Origin: JBFLXR01 sp040757065
GTDB taxonomy: Bacteria; Pseudomonadota; Gammaproteobacteria; Burkholderiales; Gallionellaceae
Assembly (NCBI GenBank): GCA_040757065.1
Contig: JBFLXR010000005.1
Location: 1 to 64,000 of the forward strand
Length of the DNA: 64,000 nt
Reading direction: 5' to 3'
Both the position numbers and the translations under genes were made by a program. Positions 8,725 through 16,352 of this stretch are shown here, piece by piece. Positions within the stretch are counted from its first letter, which is position 1. Each line of letters opens with the position of its first letter. The notes beneath the pieces are model-generated. The model was given only the letters and a program-made list of their open reading frames with translations, was not told where the DNA came from and did no database searches.

Positions 8725-9582
8725 ATGACAACGTCCGATTTGGAATTGGAGACGCCCGATTGTCCGCTGTGCGGCAAGCAAGGCGGTCGGATTTTGTATG
8801 AAGGCGGGCGCTTCACGCCTTACGGTGTGCGCGAGTGCCCGCATTGCGGGATGAGTTATCTGGCTCCGCGCCCGACAGAACGGGCCATGCTGTCCTTGTA
8901 CCAGCAGGATCAGTATTTTTCCAGTGAAGATGAAGAAGGCTACGGCGATTATGCCGCACAAGAGCCGGCATTGCGGGCGACTTTCCGGCGATTGCTGAAG
9001 ACGCTGGCATCGAGTAACCGTACCGGCGGCAGCTTGCTGGAGATCGGTTGCGGTTACGGTTATTTGCTGGACGAGGCGCGTCCTTACTTCAGCTACCGAG
9101 CCGGTACCGATTTTTCGGCCGGTGCGGTGCGGCAAGCCGGGATGCGCGCCGACCGGGTCTATCAGGGCGGTATCGATGCCGTGCCGGAAGATGCGCAATT
9201 CGACTGCGTTGTCGCTACGCATGTGATCGAGCACGTTTATCATCCGCAGGCGTTCGTCCAGGCCTTGTTGAGCCGTTTGCGCCCCGGCGGCACGCTGCTG
9301 GTGGCCGCGCCCGACATGGGCAGTTTCTGGCGCAAGGGAATGGGCGCGCGCTGGCCTTCATTCAAATTGCCCGAGCACGTGCTGTATTTCGATGCGCAGA
9401 CATTATCGCGGTTGTTGCGCGAATGCGGCGTGCATCGCGTCGAGCGTATTCCTTATCCGCACGCGTTCCCGCTACCGCTGATCGCTTCCAAATTCGGCGT
9501 ACGCCTGCCGGAGGGGCTGAACCGTTATAGCTTGTGGCTGCCCGCGACGACGATTGCCTATGCGGGAGTTAAGGGTGACTGA
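8725..9582 (+). CDS. Class I SAM methyltransferase with N-terminal zinc ribbon (second of a pair)
   Basis: About 285 residues from ATG 8725, 8 bp after the previous stop. The N-terminal zinc ribbon is clear: CPLCG and, 26 residues on, CPHCG. The SAM domain shows LLEIGCGYGYLLDEA (motif I) and VATHVIEHVYHP. The C-terminal KLPEHVLYFDAQTLSRLL segment matches the position of HISFYSPHSMQVLA in the preceding gene, supporting a duplication. This architecture is common among LPS-cluster methyltransferases of unknown target. The ribbon could bind the acceptor or a partner protein. The end of the gene overlaps the likely start of the GtrB-like gene. Confidence 0.83.
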   Translation: MTTSDLELETPDCPLCGKQGGRILYEGGRFTPYGVRECPHCGMSYLAPRPTERAMLSLYQQDQYFSSEDEEGYGDYAAQEPALRATFRRLLKTLASSNRTGGSLLEIGCGYGYLLDEARPYFSYRAGTDFSAGAVRQAGMRADRVYQGGIDAVPEDAQFDCVVATHVIEHVYHPQAFVQALLSRLRPGGTLLVAAPDMGSFWRKGMGARWPSFKLPEHVLYFDAQTLSRLLRECGVHRVERIPYPHAFPLPLIASKFGVRLPEGLNRYSLWLPATTIAYAGVKGD

Positions 9583-10507
9583 GCCGCGCCCGCCTGTCTT
9601 GTCGGTTGTGATTCCGCTTTTTCGCGAGGCGGCGCATCTCGGCGCGACGCTGCCTCAGGTGGTGTCGGTACTGGATACGCTGGGCGAAGAGTACGAAATC
9701 GTTTTGATCGACGATGGTTCGCCGGACGACACATGGCAGGCGATCTGCGCGCAGCGTGCGCGCTATCCGCAGATACGCGGCATACGGCTGAGCCGCAATT
9801 TCGGTAAGGAAGCGGCGCTGGCCGCAGGTCTGGATCAGGTGCGCGGTCAGGCGATCGTGGTGATGGACGGCGATTTGCAACATCCGCCGGCACTGATTCC
9901 CGAGATGCTGGCGCGCTGGCGGGCGGGAGCGGAAGTGGTCGAGGCTGTTAAACAGAGTCGCGGTGAAGAAAGCGCCGCCAGCCGTGCGCGTGCGCAATGG
10001 TTTTACCGCATTTTCACCAAGTTGACCGGCTTCGATTTGCACGGCGCTTCCGATTTTAAATTGATGGATCGCCGAGTATTGGAGGCGTGGCGCAGGATGG
10101 GCGAGCGGAACTTGTTCTTCCGCGGGATGCATGCCTGGCTGGGATTCCGCCGCGAGCAACTGCCATTCGATGTGGCGGAACGTGCGGGTGGCGAATCCGG
10201 TTGGTCGCTTATGCAGCTTGCCCGGCTGGCCATGACGGCGGTGACCTCTTTCTCGTCGGCTCCCTTGTATTTGCTTGTGGCGGCGGGACTGGGTTTTGCC
10301 GGTTTCGCCGTCGTGATCGGGATGCAAACCTTATATCTGAAACTGAGCGGTCACGCAGTGGACGGCTTTACGACCGTCATTCTTTTGCTGCTGATTCTCG
10401 GCAGTGCGGTGATGTTGGGACTCGGATTGATCGGTATTTATATCGCCCGTATCTACGAGGAAGTGAAAGGGCGGCCGCGTTACGTGGTTGCTGAGCAGGT
10501 GGAATAG
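9575..10507 (+). CDS. GtrB/DPM1-like undecaprenyl-phosphate glycosyltransferase
   Basis: Family 2 glycosyltransferase of about 310 residues that moves a sugar from a UDP- or GDP-donor to undecaprenyl phosphate on the cytoplasmic face. The GT domain has LSVVIPLFREAAHL, IDDGSPDDTW, and the catalytic VVMDGDLQHPP near residue 96. The family-specific SDFKLMDRRV follows, then two C-terminal membrane helices (about 230-255 and 265-290). GTG 9575 is chosen because GGGAG lies 6 nt upstream; ATG 9560 and TTG 9554 are alternatives. Its neighbours are a GtrA-like flippase and a GT39 transferase, the three parts of a Gtr-type O-antigen modification system. Confidence 0.87.
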   Translation: MTEPRPPVLSVVIPLFREAAHLGATLPQVVSVLDTLGEEYEIVLIDDGSPDDTWQAICAQRARYPQIRGIRLSRNFGKEAALAAGLDQVRGQAIVVMDGDLQHPPALIPEMLARWRAGAEVVEAVKQSRGEESAASRARAQWFYRIFTKLTGFDLHGASDFKLMDRRVLEAWRRMGERNLFFRGMHAWLGFRREQLPFDVAERAGGESGWSLMQLARLAMTAVTSFSSAPLYLLVAAGLGFAGFAVVIGMQTLYLKLSGHAVDGFTTVILLLLILGSAVMLGLGLIGIYIARIYEEVKGRPRYVVAEQVE

Positions 10508-10899
10508 TGCTGACCCGGCAGTTGACGCGCTACCTGATAGCGGGAGGGCTGGGGACGCTGACGCATCTGGCGGTTTTGGCGCTGTGCGTCGAAGTGTTCG
10601 GTTGGAGTCCGGTGGCCGGTGCGGTGGCGGGATTTCTCGGCGCTCTCTCTGTTTCTTATGTGCTGAATCACCACTGGGCATTCGAATCGCGCCGTTCGCA
10701 TATCGGGAGCTTTTGGCGCTACACCTTGGTTTCGCTGGGAGGTCTGGCGCTGAATACCGCCATGATGGCCGGATTGGTACATTATCTCCATTGGTGGTAT
10801 TTCACCGCGCAACTGAGTGTGATTTTCGTCGTGCCGCTGATTAATTTTGTGCTGAACCGCTATTGGACGTTCGATGCGGCCGGCTCTGTGGAGCGTTGA
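10507..10899 (+). CDS. GtrA-family membrane protein (lipid-linked sugar flippase)
   Basis: Small membrane protein of 130 residues with four hydrophobic helices, matching the GtrA/DPMS family length and pattern: an early RYLIAGGLGTLTHLAVL segment, SYVLNHHWAFES between helices 2 and 3, and the terminal NFVLNRYWTF motif. GtrA proteins are thought to flip undecaprenyl-phosphate-linked hexose made by GtrB to the periplasm. The start is GTG 10507, whose G is the last base of the previous TAG. The preceding gene is a GtrB homologue, so the pair is probably functional. Confidence 0.87.
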   Translation: MLTRQLTRYLIAGGLGTLTHLAVLALCVEVFGWSPVAGAVAGFLGALSVSYVLNHHWAFESRRSHIGSFWRYTLVSLGGLALNTAMMAGLVHYLHWWYFTAQLSVIFVVPLINFVLNRYWTFDAAGSVER

Positions 10900-10900
10900 A

Positions 10901-12283
10901 GTGCCGGGATTGCTCAAACAAGATCGCTGGCTTTATCTCTGGGCTGCGGTTTGCTTCTTGCCGACGCTGTTTTATTACTACGTCGGCGAAGAGGGGATAT
11001 TTACCATCTATTCGATGGAAATGTGGCAGCGGCAACAATTCTCCAGTGTAGTGGCCTACGGGCAGGTCGGCGGGCGTCCGCCGCTGTATAACTGGCTGAT
11101 GATTCCTCTGGCGAATCTGATCGGCTGGAAACATGTGCTGATCGCGGCTCGGACGGTGACGGTGGCAGCGACTTTCGGCACGGCCTGGCTAACGGGCTGG
11201 CTGGCGCAGCAGCTGTGGCGCAACCGTGAAATCAGTGCGCTGGCCGGCTTGTTGTATCTGACGCTGGCGGATGTGCTGTTGTATCGCGGCTGGCTGGCCT
11301 ATGCCGATCCGCTCTTCGCATTCTTTATTGCGCTGTCCTCGGTCTGGCTGTGGGCAGCCTGCGTACGTCGGCACGATGCGTTCTTATTCGGCGCGTTGCT
11401 GGCGGCATTCGCCGCCTTCTTGACTAAAGCCATTACGGTGTATCTGTTTGTCGGCGTGACAGGGCTGGTGCTGTTGCGCGAACCGGCATACCGCAGTTAT
11501 TTACTGCGTCGCCGTGCATGGCTGTTCTATCTGGCCGGCTTGGCTTTGCCGCTGGTCTGGATGAAATGGATGGGCAGTCACGATGCCGGGCAGGGACAGG
11601 GGTTGTTGCGTGATGTGCTGGCTAAAACGGCATTGCCCGATATGCAGCAGTATGCGCTCAGGCTTGTGGCCTATCCGGTGGAGATGCTGGTGCGCCTCAT
11701 GCCGGCTTCGTTGTTTATCGGTTATTTTCTACTGCGTAGCCGTAGGGCGCTTGCGCAATCGCCGCTCAGCGTACGCCTGGCGCTATGGATCGCGCTGCTG
11801 AATTTAGTTCCGTATTGGTTCGCTCCGCAGGGCGGGGTGCGCTATGTGCTGCCAGTGTATCCCTTCGTTGCGCTGGCTGCCGCGTATCTGGTTTTCCGAC
11901 CTGAGTCGCCGTTTCAGGCTCGTCGCTGGGTCAAAGGCATGTTGGCGGTGGGTTTGCTGCTGCTGACCGTGGCATACCCTTATTATCAGAGCCATTACCG
12001 GGGCGAAAATTATCAGCATACCGCGCGTGAAATTCTGGCGAAATACGGGCACTATACACTCTACTCGTACAACACATCGGCGGCGGGGCTGAGCGTGACG
12101 GCGTATATCGATACCATGCGTCCTGACCGTCCGGCACTAACTTTCCCGCCTAATGACTTTCAGGAGGGGATAGTGCTGGCGGTCGAGCCGCAGGCTGTGA
12201 ACGGAACCTTGCTGACCCAGTACCGTTTGGGCGGCGATACGTTGTATTTGATATGCCGCGGTGCGGCTTGCACTGCACGGTGA
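10901..12283 (+). CDS. GT39/ArnT-like polyprenyl-phosphate-sugar glycosyltransferase
   Basis: Large membrane protein (about 460 residues, 10-12 helices) of the PMT_2/ArnT GT-C superfamily. The acidic motif of the first periplasmic loop is present (GEEGIFTIYSMEMW), followed by GRPPLYNWLM. These enzymes use a polyprenyl-phosphate sugar as donor on the periplasmic side and decorate LPS or protein. Directly after GtrB- and GtrA-like genes it is the best candidate for the terminal, GtrC-like transferase. GTG 10901 has GGAG 7 nt upstream and sits just after the previous TGA; ATG 10874 is an in-frame alternative without a ribosome site. It ends the polysaccharide operon. Confidence 0.8.
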   Translation: MPGLLKQDRWLYLWAAVCFLPTLFYYYVGEEGIFTIYSMEMWQRQQFSSVVAYGQVGGRPPLYNWLMIPLANLIGWKHVLIAARTVTVAATFGTAWLTGWLAQQLWRNREISALAGLLYLTLADVLLYRGWLAYADPLFAFFIALSSVWLWAACVRRHDAFLFGALLAAFAAFLTKAITVYLFVGVTGLVLLREPAYRSYLLRRRAWLFYLAGLALPLVWMKWMGSHDAGQGQGLLRDVLAKTALPDMQQYALRLVAYPVEMLVRLMPASLFIGYFLLRSRRALAQSPLSVRLALWIALLNLVPYWFAPQGGVRYVLPVYPFVALAAAYLVFRPESPFQARRWVKGMLAVGLLLLTVAYPYYQSHYRGENYQHTAREILAKYGHYTLYSYNTSAAGLSVTAYIDTMRPDRPALTFPPNDFQEGIVLAVEPQAVNGTLLTQYRLGGDTLYLICRGAACTAR

Positions 12284-12289
12284 GGGCAA

Positions 12290-13114
12290 ATGGCGACCTA
12301 CGCAATCGGTGACTTACAGGGCTGTTATGACGAGCTGAGACATTTGCTCGATGCCTGCCGTTTCGACCCGGCGGCGGATCGGTTGTGGCTGGTCGGCGAT
12401 TTGGTAAACCGTGGGTCGGGATCGCTGGAAGTATTGCGCATTTTGAGGCAACTAGGCGACAGCGTGGTGGCGGTGCTGGGCAATCACGATTTGCATTTGC
12501 TGGCGGTGGTGGCGGGAGTGGGGAAGTTGCACCGCAACGATACGCTGCAGCCGATACTCGATGCGCCGGATAAGTCGGAATTGCTCGACTGGTTGCGTCA
12601 CCGGCCGTTGATGCATCGTGAGAACGGCTATGTGCTGGTACATGCCGGGTTGTTGCCGCAATGGACGGCGGAGCAGGCGCGAGCCTTGGCGGGAGAGGTC
12701 GAGGCGGTATTGCAGGGTGGCGATCACCATGCATTTTTTGCGCATATGTACGGCAACCAACCGGATTGCTGGAAGAACAACCTGCGCGGCTACGAGCGGT
12801 TGCGGGTGATTGTGAATGCCTGTACGCGTCTGCGGATTTGTTCAGCGCGCGGCGAGATGGAATTCAAGTTTAAGGGCGAGGCGGCGAACATTCCGGCGGG
12901 GTATATGCCTTGGTTTGAGGTGCCGGAGCGCGCCAGCGCAGACCATACCATCGTTTGCGGACATTGGTCGGCGCTGGGGCTGCATCTTACCCCCAACGTG
13001 ATAACGCTCGATACCGGCTGTTTGTGGGGCGGGCCGTTAACGGCGATTCGTCTGGAAGATCGCCAGTTGTTTCAAGTGCCGAGCGTGAATCCGATGGCGA
13101 AGGACTGGGAATAG
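12290..13114 (+). CDS. apaH: Bis(5'-nucleosyl)-tetraphosphatase, symmetrical
   Basis: ApaH hydrolyses diadenosine tetraphosphate (Ap4A) to two ADP, and also removes Np4 caps from RNA. The 274-residue length is normal. The calcineurin-type phosphoesterase signature is complete: GDLQGCYDEL near residue 7, GDLVNRG near 37 and GNHDLHLL near 64, with later metal-binding histidines (HAGLLPQW, CGHWSALG). The final TLDTGCLWGG is also typical. It starts 6 bp after the polysaccharide operon and may be read through from it, and it is convergent with the kinase-like gene that follows. Confidence 0.96.
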   Translation: MATYAIGDLQGCYDELRHLLDACRFDPAADRLWLVGDLVNRGSGSLEVLRILRQLGDSVVAVLGNHDLHLLAVVAGVGKLHRNDTLQPILDAPDKSELLDWLRHRPLMHRENGYVLVHAGLLPQWTAEQARALAGEVEAVLQGGDHHAFFAHMYGNQPDCWKNNLRGYERLRVIVNACTRLRICSARGEMEFKFKGEAANIPAGYMPWFEVPERASADHTIVCGHWSALGLHLTPNVITLDTGCLWGGPLTAIRLEDRQLFQVPSVNPMAKDWE

Positions 13115-13128
13115 TCCGGCGTATTTTG

Positions 13129-14013
13129 TTAACGGATTGCGGCAAGCAGGCGTTGCATCATGTCGTCTGCCTGACGTGCGTACCCACTGCCGAACAGGTT
13201 GGCGTGGTTGAGGATGTGGTAGAGGTTGTAGAGTTCTCTGCGTTGCGCGTAACCGGCATCCAGCGGCCAGTGCGCACGGTAGGCAGCGTAGAAATCCGCG
13301 CTATAGCCTCCGAATAACTCCGTCATGGCGAGATCGGTTTCGCGGTCGCCGAAATAGGGTGCGGGGTCGAAAATGACCGGTACGCCGCCAGGCAAATAGG
13401 CGTGGTTGCCGCCCCACAAATCTCCGTGCAGCAGTGAAGGCTGCGGACGGTAGCCCTCGAAAAAGACGGGCAGACTTTCCAGCAATCGCTCGCCGTTACT
13501 CAGCAAATAGCCGTAGCCATTGCGTTTTGCTAGTTTAAGCTGGTATCCGAGTCGCTGATCCCGCCAGAAGGCAATCCAGTCGGTCGTCCGGCCGTTCGGT
13601 TGCGGCGTTTCCCCCAGCGTATTGTCGCGCAGCCAGCCGAATTGCGGCGCACTGGTGCGGTGCAATGCGGCGAGTTGTTCGCCCAGCTTACGCGCATCGC
13701 CGCGCGGTTGCAGATCGAGATATTCCAGAATCAGGAAGGCTTGTCCGGCGGCACAGTCCTGACCGACAGGGTGCGGTACGCGGATCGTGCGGGAGGCGGC
13801 CAACGCGTGCAGACCGTCGTATTCCGCTTCGAACATCGATTGTTTGGCGGCAAGATTCAGCTTGACGAAATAACGGCGTCCGTCCGCAGATTCCAGCCGG
13901 TATGCGCGGTTGATGCAGCCGCCGCTGAGCGGACGGGCCTGCGTACACGCGAAATCCGGCTCTCCCGCCACCCGGATGGTTGCCGAGAATGCGTCGAGCA
14001 GCTCCGGTATCAT
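13129..14013 (-). CDS. Fructosamine kinase family protein
   Basis: A 294-residue protein of the fructosamine-3-kinase/YniA family, with an aminoglycoside phosphotransferase-like fold. Visible landmarks are the N-terminal LSGGCINRAYRL nucleotide loop, YFVKLN (ATP-binding Lys), the catalytic loop LLHGDLWGGNHAY near residue 192, and IFDPAPYFGDRETDLAMTELFGG (metal-binding Asp and family signature). Members phosphorylate ketoamines formed by glycation and so help reverse it. It is convergent with apaH and lies 31 bp downstream of the diguanylate cyclase on the same strand, so co-transcription is possible. Confidence 0.88.
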   Translation of the reverse strand: MIPELLDAFSATIRVAGEPDFACTQARPLSGGCINRAYRLESADGRRYFVKLNLAAKQSMFEAEYDGLHALAASRTIRVPHPVGQDCAAGQAFLILEYLDLQPRGDARKLGEQLAALHRTSAPQFGWLRDNTLGETPQPNGRTTDWIAFWRDQRLGYQLKLAKRNGYGYLLSNGERLLESLPVFFEGYRPQPSLLHGDLWGGNHAYLPGGVPVIFDPAPYFGDRETDLAMTELFGGYSADFYAAYRAHWPLDAGYAQRRELYNLYHILNHANLFGSGYARQADDMMQRLLAAIR

Positions 14014-14044
14014 GCGTGCCGTCCGCTATAAGGGCGGGTGCGCC

Positions 14045-15919
14045 CTAATATTGTTCCTGATCGCCCCACATTGCCTTATCAAAGCGGAGGACTTGATTGC
14101 GTCCGCGCTCTTTTGCCTGATACAGGGCGATGTCGGCGTACTTGACGCATTCCCAGAAGCCCTTGCCGTCTTCCGGGAAGACCGAGACGCCGATCGACAG
14201 CGTTTTCTTCAGCGGGCCTTGCGGCGTCTGGAAGGTGTTCTCTTTCATCGCCACCCGGATGCGTTCGGCCAACTCGACGCAACCTTCGGCAGGCGTATCC
14301 GGCAGCAGCACCATGAATTCCTCGCCGCCGAACCGGATCGCCAGGTCGGAAGTGCGAATGGTCTTTCTGATGATCTCGGCCAGTCCTTTGATGATCTGGT
14401 CGCCGACATCGTGGCCATAGGTGTCGTTGACCTGCTTGAAGAAGTCGACATCGCACATCAGTACGCCGAGGCTGGTCTTCTGGCGCAGGATACCCGCCGT
14501 GAGATTGTCGATATAGTCTTCGATGAAACGGCGGTTGTACAAGCCGGTCATCGGATCGCGCATCGCGGTGTTTTTCAGCGATTGCATCAACTGGCGCGCT
14601 TCGATCACCGGGGCGGCCTGATTCAGATACAGTTGCGCGGTTTGCTCGATGTCGGCGTATTGTGCGACTTCTTGCTGGGTGAGCACGATTTGCAGCACGC
14701 CGCCGACATGGCCGGACAGCATCATCGGGATGCACAGATGCACCATTTCTTCCGCCAACCCTTTGGCATTGCCGCAGAAGCGGCTGCAGATGCGCGAGTC
14801 GTTGATGCTGGTGACGCAGGCGGCAATGCGTTTGGCACGACACATCTCGGGCACGACCAGAATCTCGGGGTCGCACCACAGGTCGTTCTCGCCGGGCAGC
14901 CCTTCGACGAAGCGCGCTTGCATGTGTTTGCCGTTCTCGGTGACTTGATAGTAGGCGAAGCGCTTGAGGCCAAAATGCTGTTTCAGCACCATGCGCAGGC
15001 GATCGTAGATTTCGTCCAGATCGAGATCGTTCTCGACGGCCAGCTTGAAGCGGGTGGCGCCGGCCATTTCGTCGACGATGCGTACGGTATGTTCGAGCAG
15101 GTTCTTGCGGTCGCTTTCGCGGCGGCCGTGTTCGCCCAGCGATTGGATGCTGCTGGAGATTTTTCCGATGCTTTGCTCCAACGTTTCCATCAGGATGTTG
15201 GTGTGTTCGGCGATTTCGCCGATTTCATCCCTGCTGGCGGCAGTAATCCGCCCGCTGAAATCGCCGATCTCGGCGCTGGCGACTACCGCCTTCAGGTTCT
15301 CGGCGGTTTCCACCATCGGTTTGAACAGTTGTTTGAGGAAATAGCCCAAGCAGAGGCCGAAGGCGAGCAGCAGCAGAATCAGCGGAGCGATCGCCATTAG
15401 CTGGGTATGACGCATGTTCTCCAGCGAGAAGCCCAGCGTTACTACGCCGTTGATCGAGCCTTCCGGCACGTTGTGGCATTGCAGACAGTTCAGCGAGCCG
15501 GTGCTGCTGGCGATGTAGGGAATGGTGATGCGGTAGACGGTATTGCCCTTCTCGGTGATAAATTGCTCTTCCCACTCGCCGGTGGCCAGTACGCGCTTTT
15601 CCATGTCCAGCTTGGCTTGTTCGCCGTCGTTGCCGTGCCCGAACTGACGAATGACCGGTTCGCCGCGAATGACCCGCACATCGACTAGGCCGGGGATGGT
15701 ACGCAGGCGTTTGAACAGGGTTTCGCGTTCTTGAATTACGCCGGTGCGCATCTGTTCGGTCAGCGAAATGCGCAGCATCTCCGCCGCCATGCGCGCTTGC
15801 TCGCGGATGGTGTCCTGACTGAAATAGGTGAACGACTGAACGGTGACAACGGAAAACAGAACGATCAGTACGATGGACGTACTGATGGTGAACCAGAATC
15901 GTTTCTTCCTCAGCGACAC
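14045..15919 (-). CDS. Membrane diguanylate cyclase with periplasmic haem-binding motif
   Basis: Signalling protein of about 624 residues that should make cyclic di-GMP. Order: membrane helix (about 9-28), a ~150-residue periplasmic domain ending in CLQCH (145-149, a c-type haem attachment motif), a second helix (about 175-197), HAMP-like linker, a GAF-like region with six cysteines (349-396), then a GGDEF domain with GGEEF at 531-535. The inhibitory I-site RTSD lies five residues before GGEEF. GTG 15919 is preferred because AGGGAG lies 6 nt upstream; ATG 15976 would add 19 residues without a ribosome site. The layout suggests a redox, NO or oxygen sensor, which is inference. Confidence 0.88.
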   Translation of the reverse strand: MSLRKKRFWFTISTSIVLIVLFSVVTVQSFTYFSQDTIREQARMAAEMLRISLTEQMRTGVIQERETLFKRLRTIPGLVDVRVIRGEPVIRQFGHGNDGEQAKLDMEKRVLATGEWEEQFITEKGNTVYRITIPYIASSTGSLNCLQCHNVPEGSINGVVTLGFSLENMRHTQLMAIAPLILLLLAFGLCLGYFLKQLFKPMVETAENLKAVVASAEIGDFSGRITAASRDEIGEIAEHTNILMETLEQSIGKISSSIQSLGEHGRRESDRKNLLEHTVRIVDEMAGATRFKLAVENDLDLDEIYDRLRMVLKQHFGLKRFAYYQVTENGKHMQARFVEGLPGENDLWCDPEILVVPEMCRAKRIAACVTSINDSRICSRFCGNAKGLAEEMVHLCIPMMLSGHVGGVLQIVLTQQEVAQYADIEQTAQLYLNQAAPVIEARQLMQSLKNTAMRDPMTGLYNRRFIEDYIDNLTAGILRQKTSLGVLMCDVDFFKQVNDTYGHDVGDQIIKGLAEIIRKTIRTSDLAIRFGGEEFMVLLPDTPAEGCVELAERIRVAMKENTFQTPQGPLKKTLSIGVSVFPEDGKGFWECVKYADIALYQAKERGRNQVLRFDKAMWGDQEQY

Positions 15920-16050
15920 GGTTTTCTCCCTGATTTTCGGGCGTTTGCCGCCCGGATTGTTGTGTTTTTTCCGCATGATACACAATTTTTAGTGAATAGA
16001 GCATGTGTTGACCAACTTGGAACGGACTTCCCGCTTTTTCTGCCGCCCGG

Positions 16051-16056
16051 TATAAT
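16051..16056 (+). promoter_or_regulatory. Putative -10 box of the gcv operon promoter
   Basis: A consensus TATAAT lies about 16 bp before the first riboswitch helix, the distance expected for a transcript that begins just before the aptamer. No good -35 hexamer is found at the right spacing, so only the -10 is claimed. Confidence 0.5.
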
Positions 16057-16071
16057 CCTGCTTGCCGTTCA

Positions 16072-16236
16072 GACCAACGGGAGAGTGCGCCGCCCGGCGC
16101 CGCCGAAGGCGCAATACCCGAAACCGCTCAGGCTCAGGAACTGTTGGTTCAGGCAAATCTGGAGAGTGCCGGTTCGTCCGGCCACCGAAGGGGCACACGG
16201 TCTCGACCGTCATCTCTCAGGTACAAAGGACAGATG
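16072..16236 (+). ncRNA. Tandem glycine riboswitch
   Basis: Two glycine aptamers lie in a row upstream of gcvT. Aptamer 1 (about 16072-16149) is closed by ACCAAC/GTTGGT and holds GGGAGAGTGC, CCGCCGAAGG and CTCAGG elements. Aptamer 2 (about 16157-16236) is closed by ATCT/AGAT and holds GGAGAGTGC, CCACCGAAGG and CTCAGGTACAAAGGACAG. These match the conserved core of the glycine riboswitch, which normally switches on the glycine cleavage operon when glycine is plentiful. The 116 nt from the second aptamer to gcvT would hold the expression platform; it is GC-rich and ends in an AGAAGG ribosome site at about 16341. Confidence 0.96.
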
Positions 16237-16352
16237 GGACGCAGCAAGCGGTTGTTCGCCGCCCGTTATGCGCTCGGTTGTCGCTCCGGCTCCCGCCTTC
16301 GCATCACGTGTTGCTTCACCGCTGTGCCGATTAACTTCTGAAGAAGGCTGAT

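Noticed and set aside
13910..15400. A long plus-strand open frame of 496 codons opposite the diguanylate cyclase gene.
   Set aside because: It mirrors a gene with clear domains on the other strand and its translation has a skewed, low-complexity composition typical of antisense frames in GC-rich DNA.
16008..16013. TTGACC as a -35 box for the gcv promoter.
   Set aside because: It is 37 bp from the TATAAT at 16051, much too far for a sigma-70 pair.
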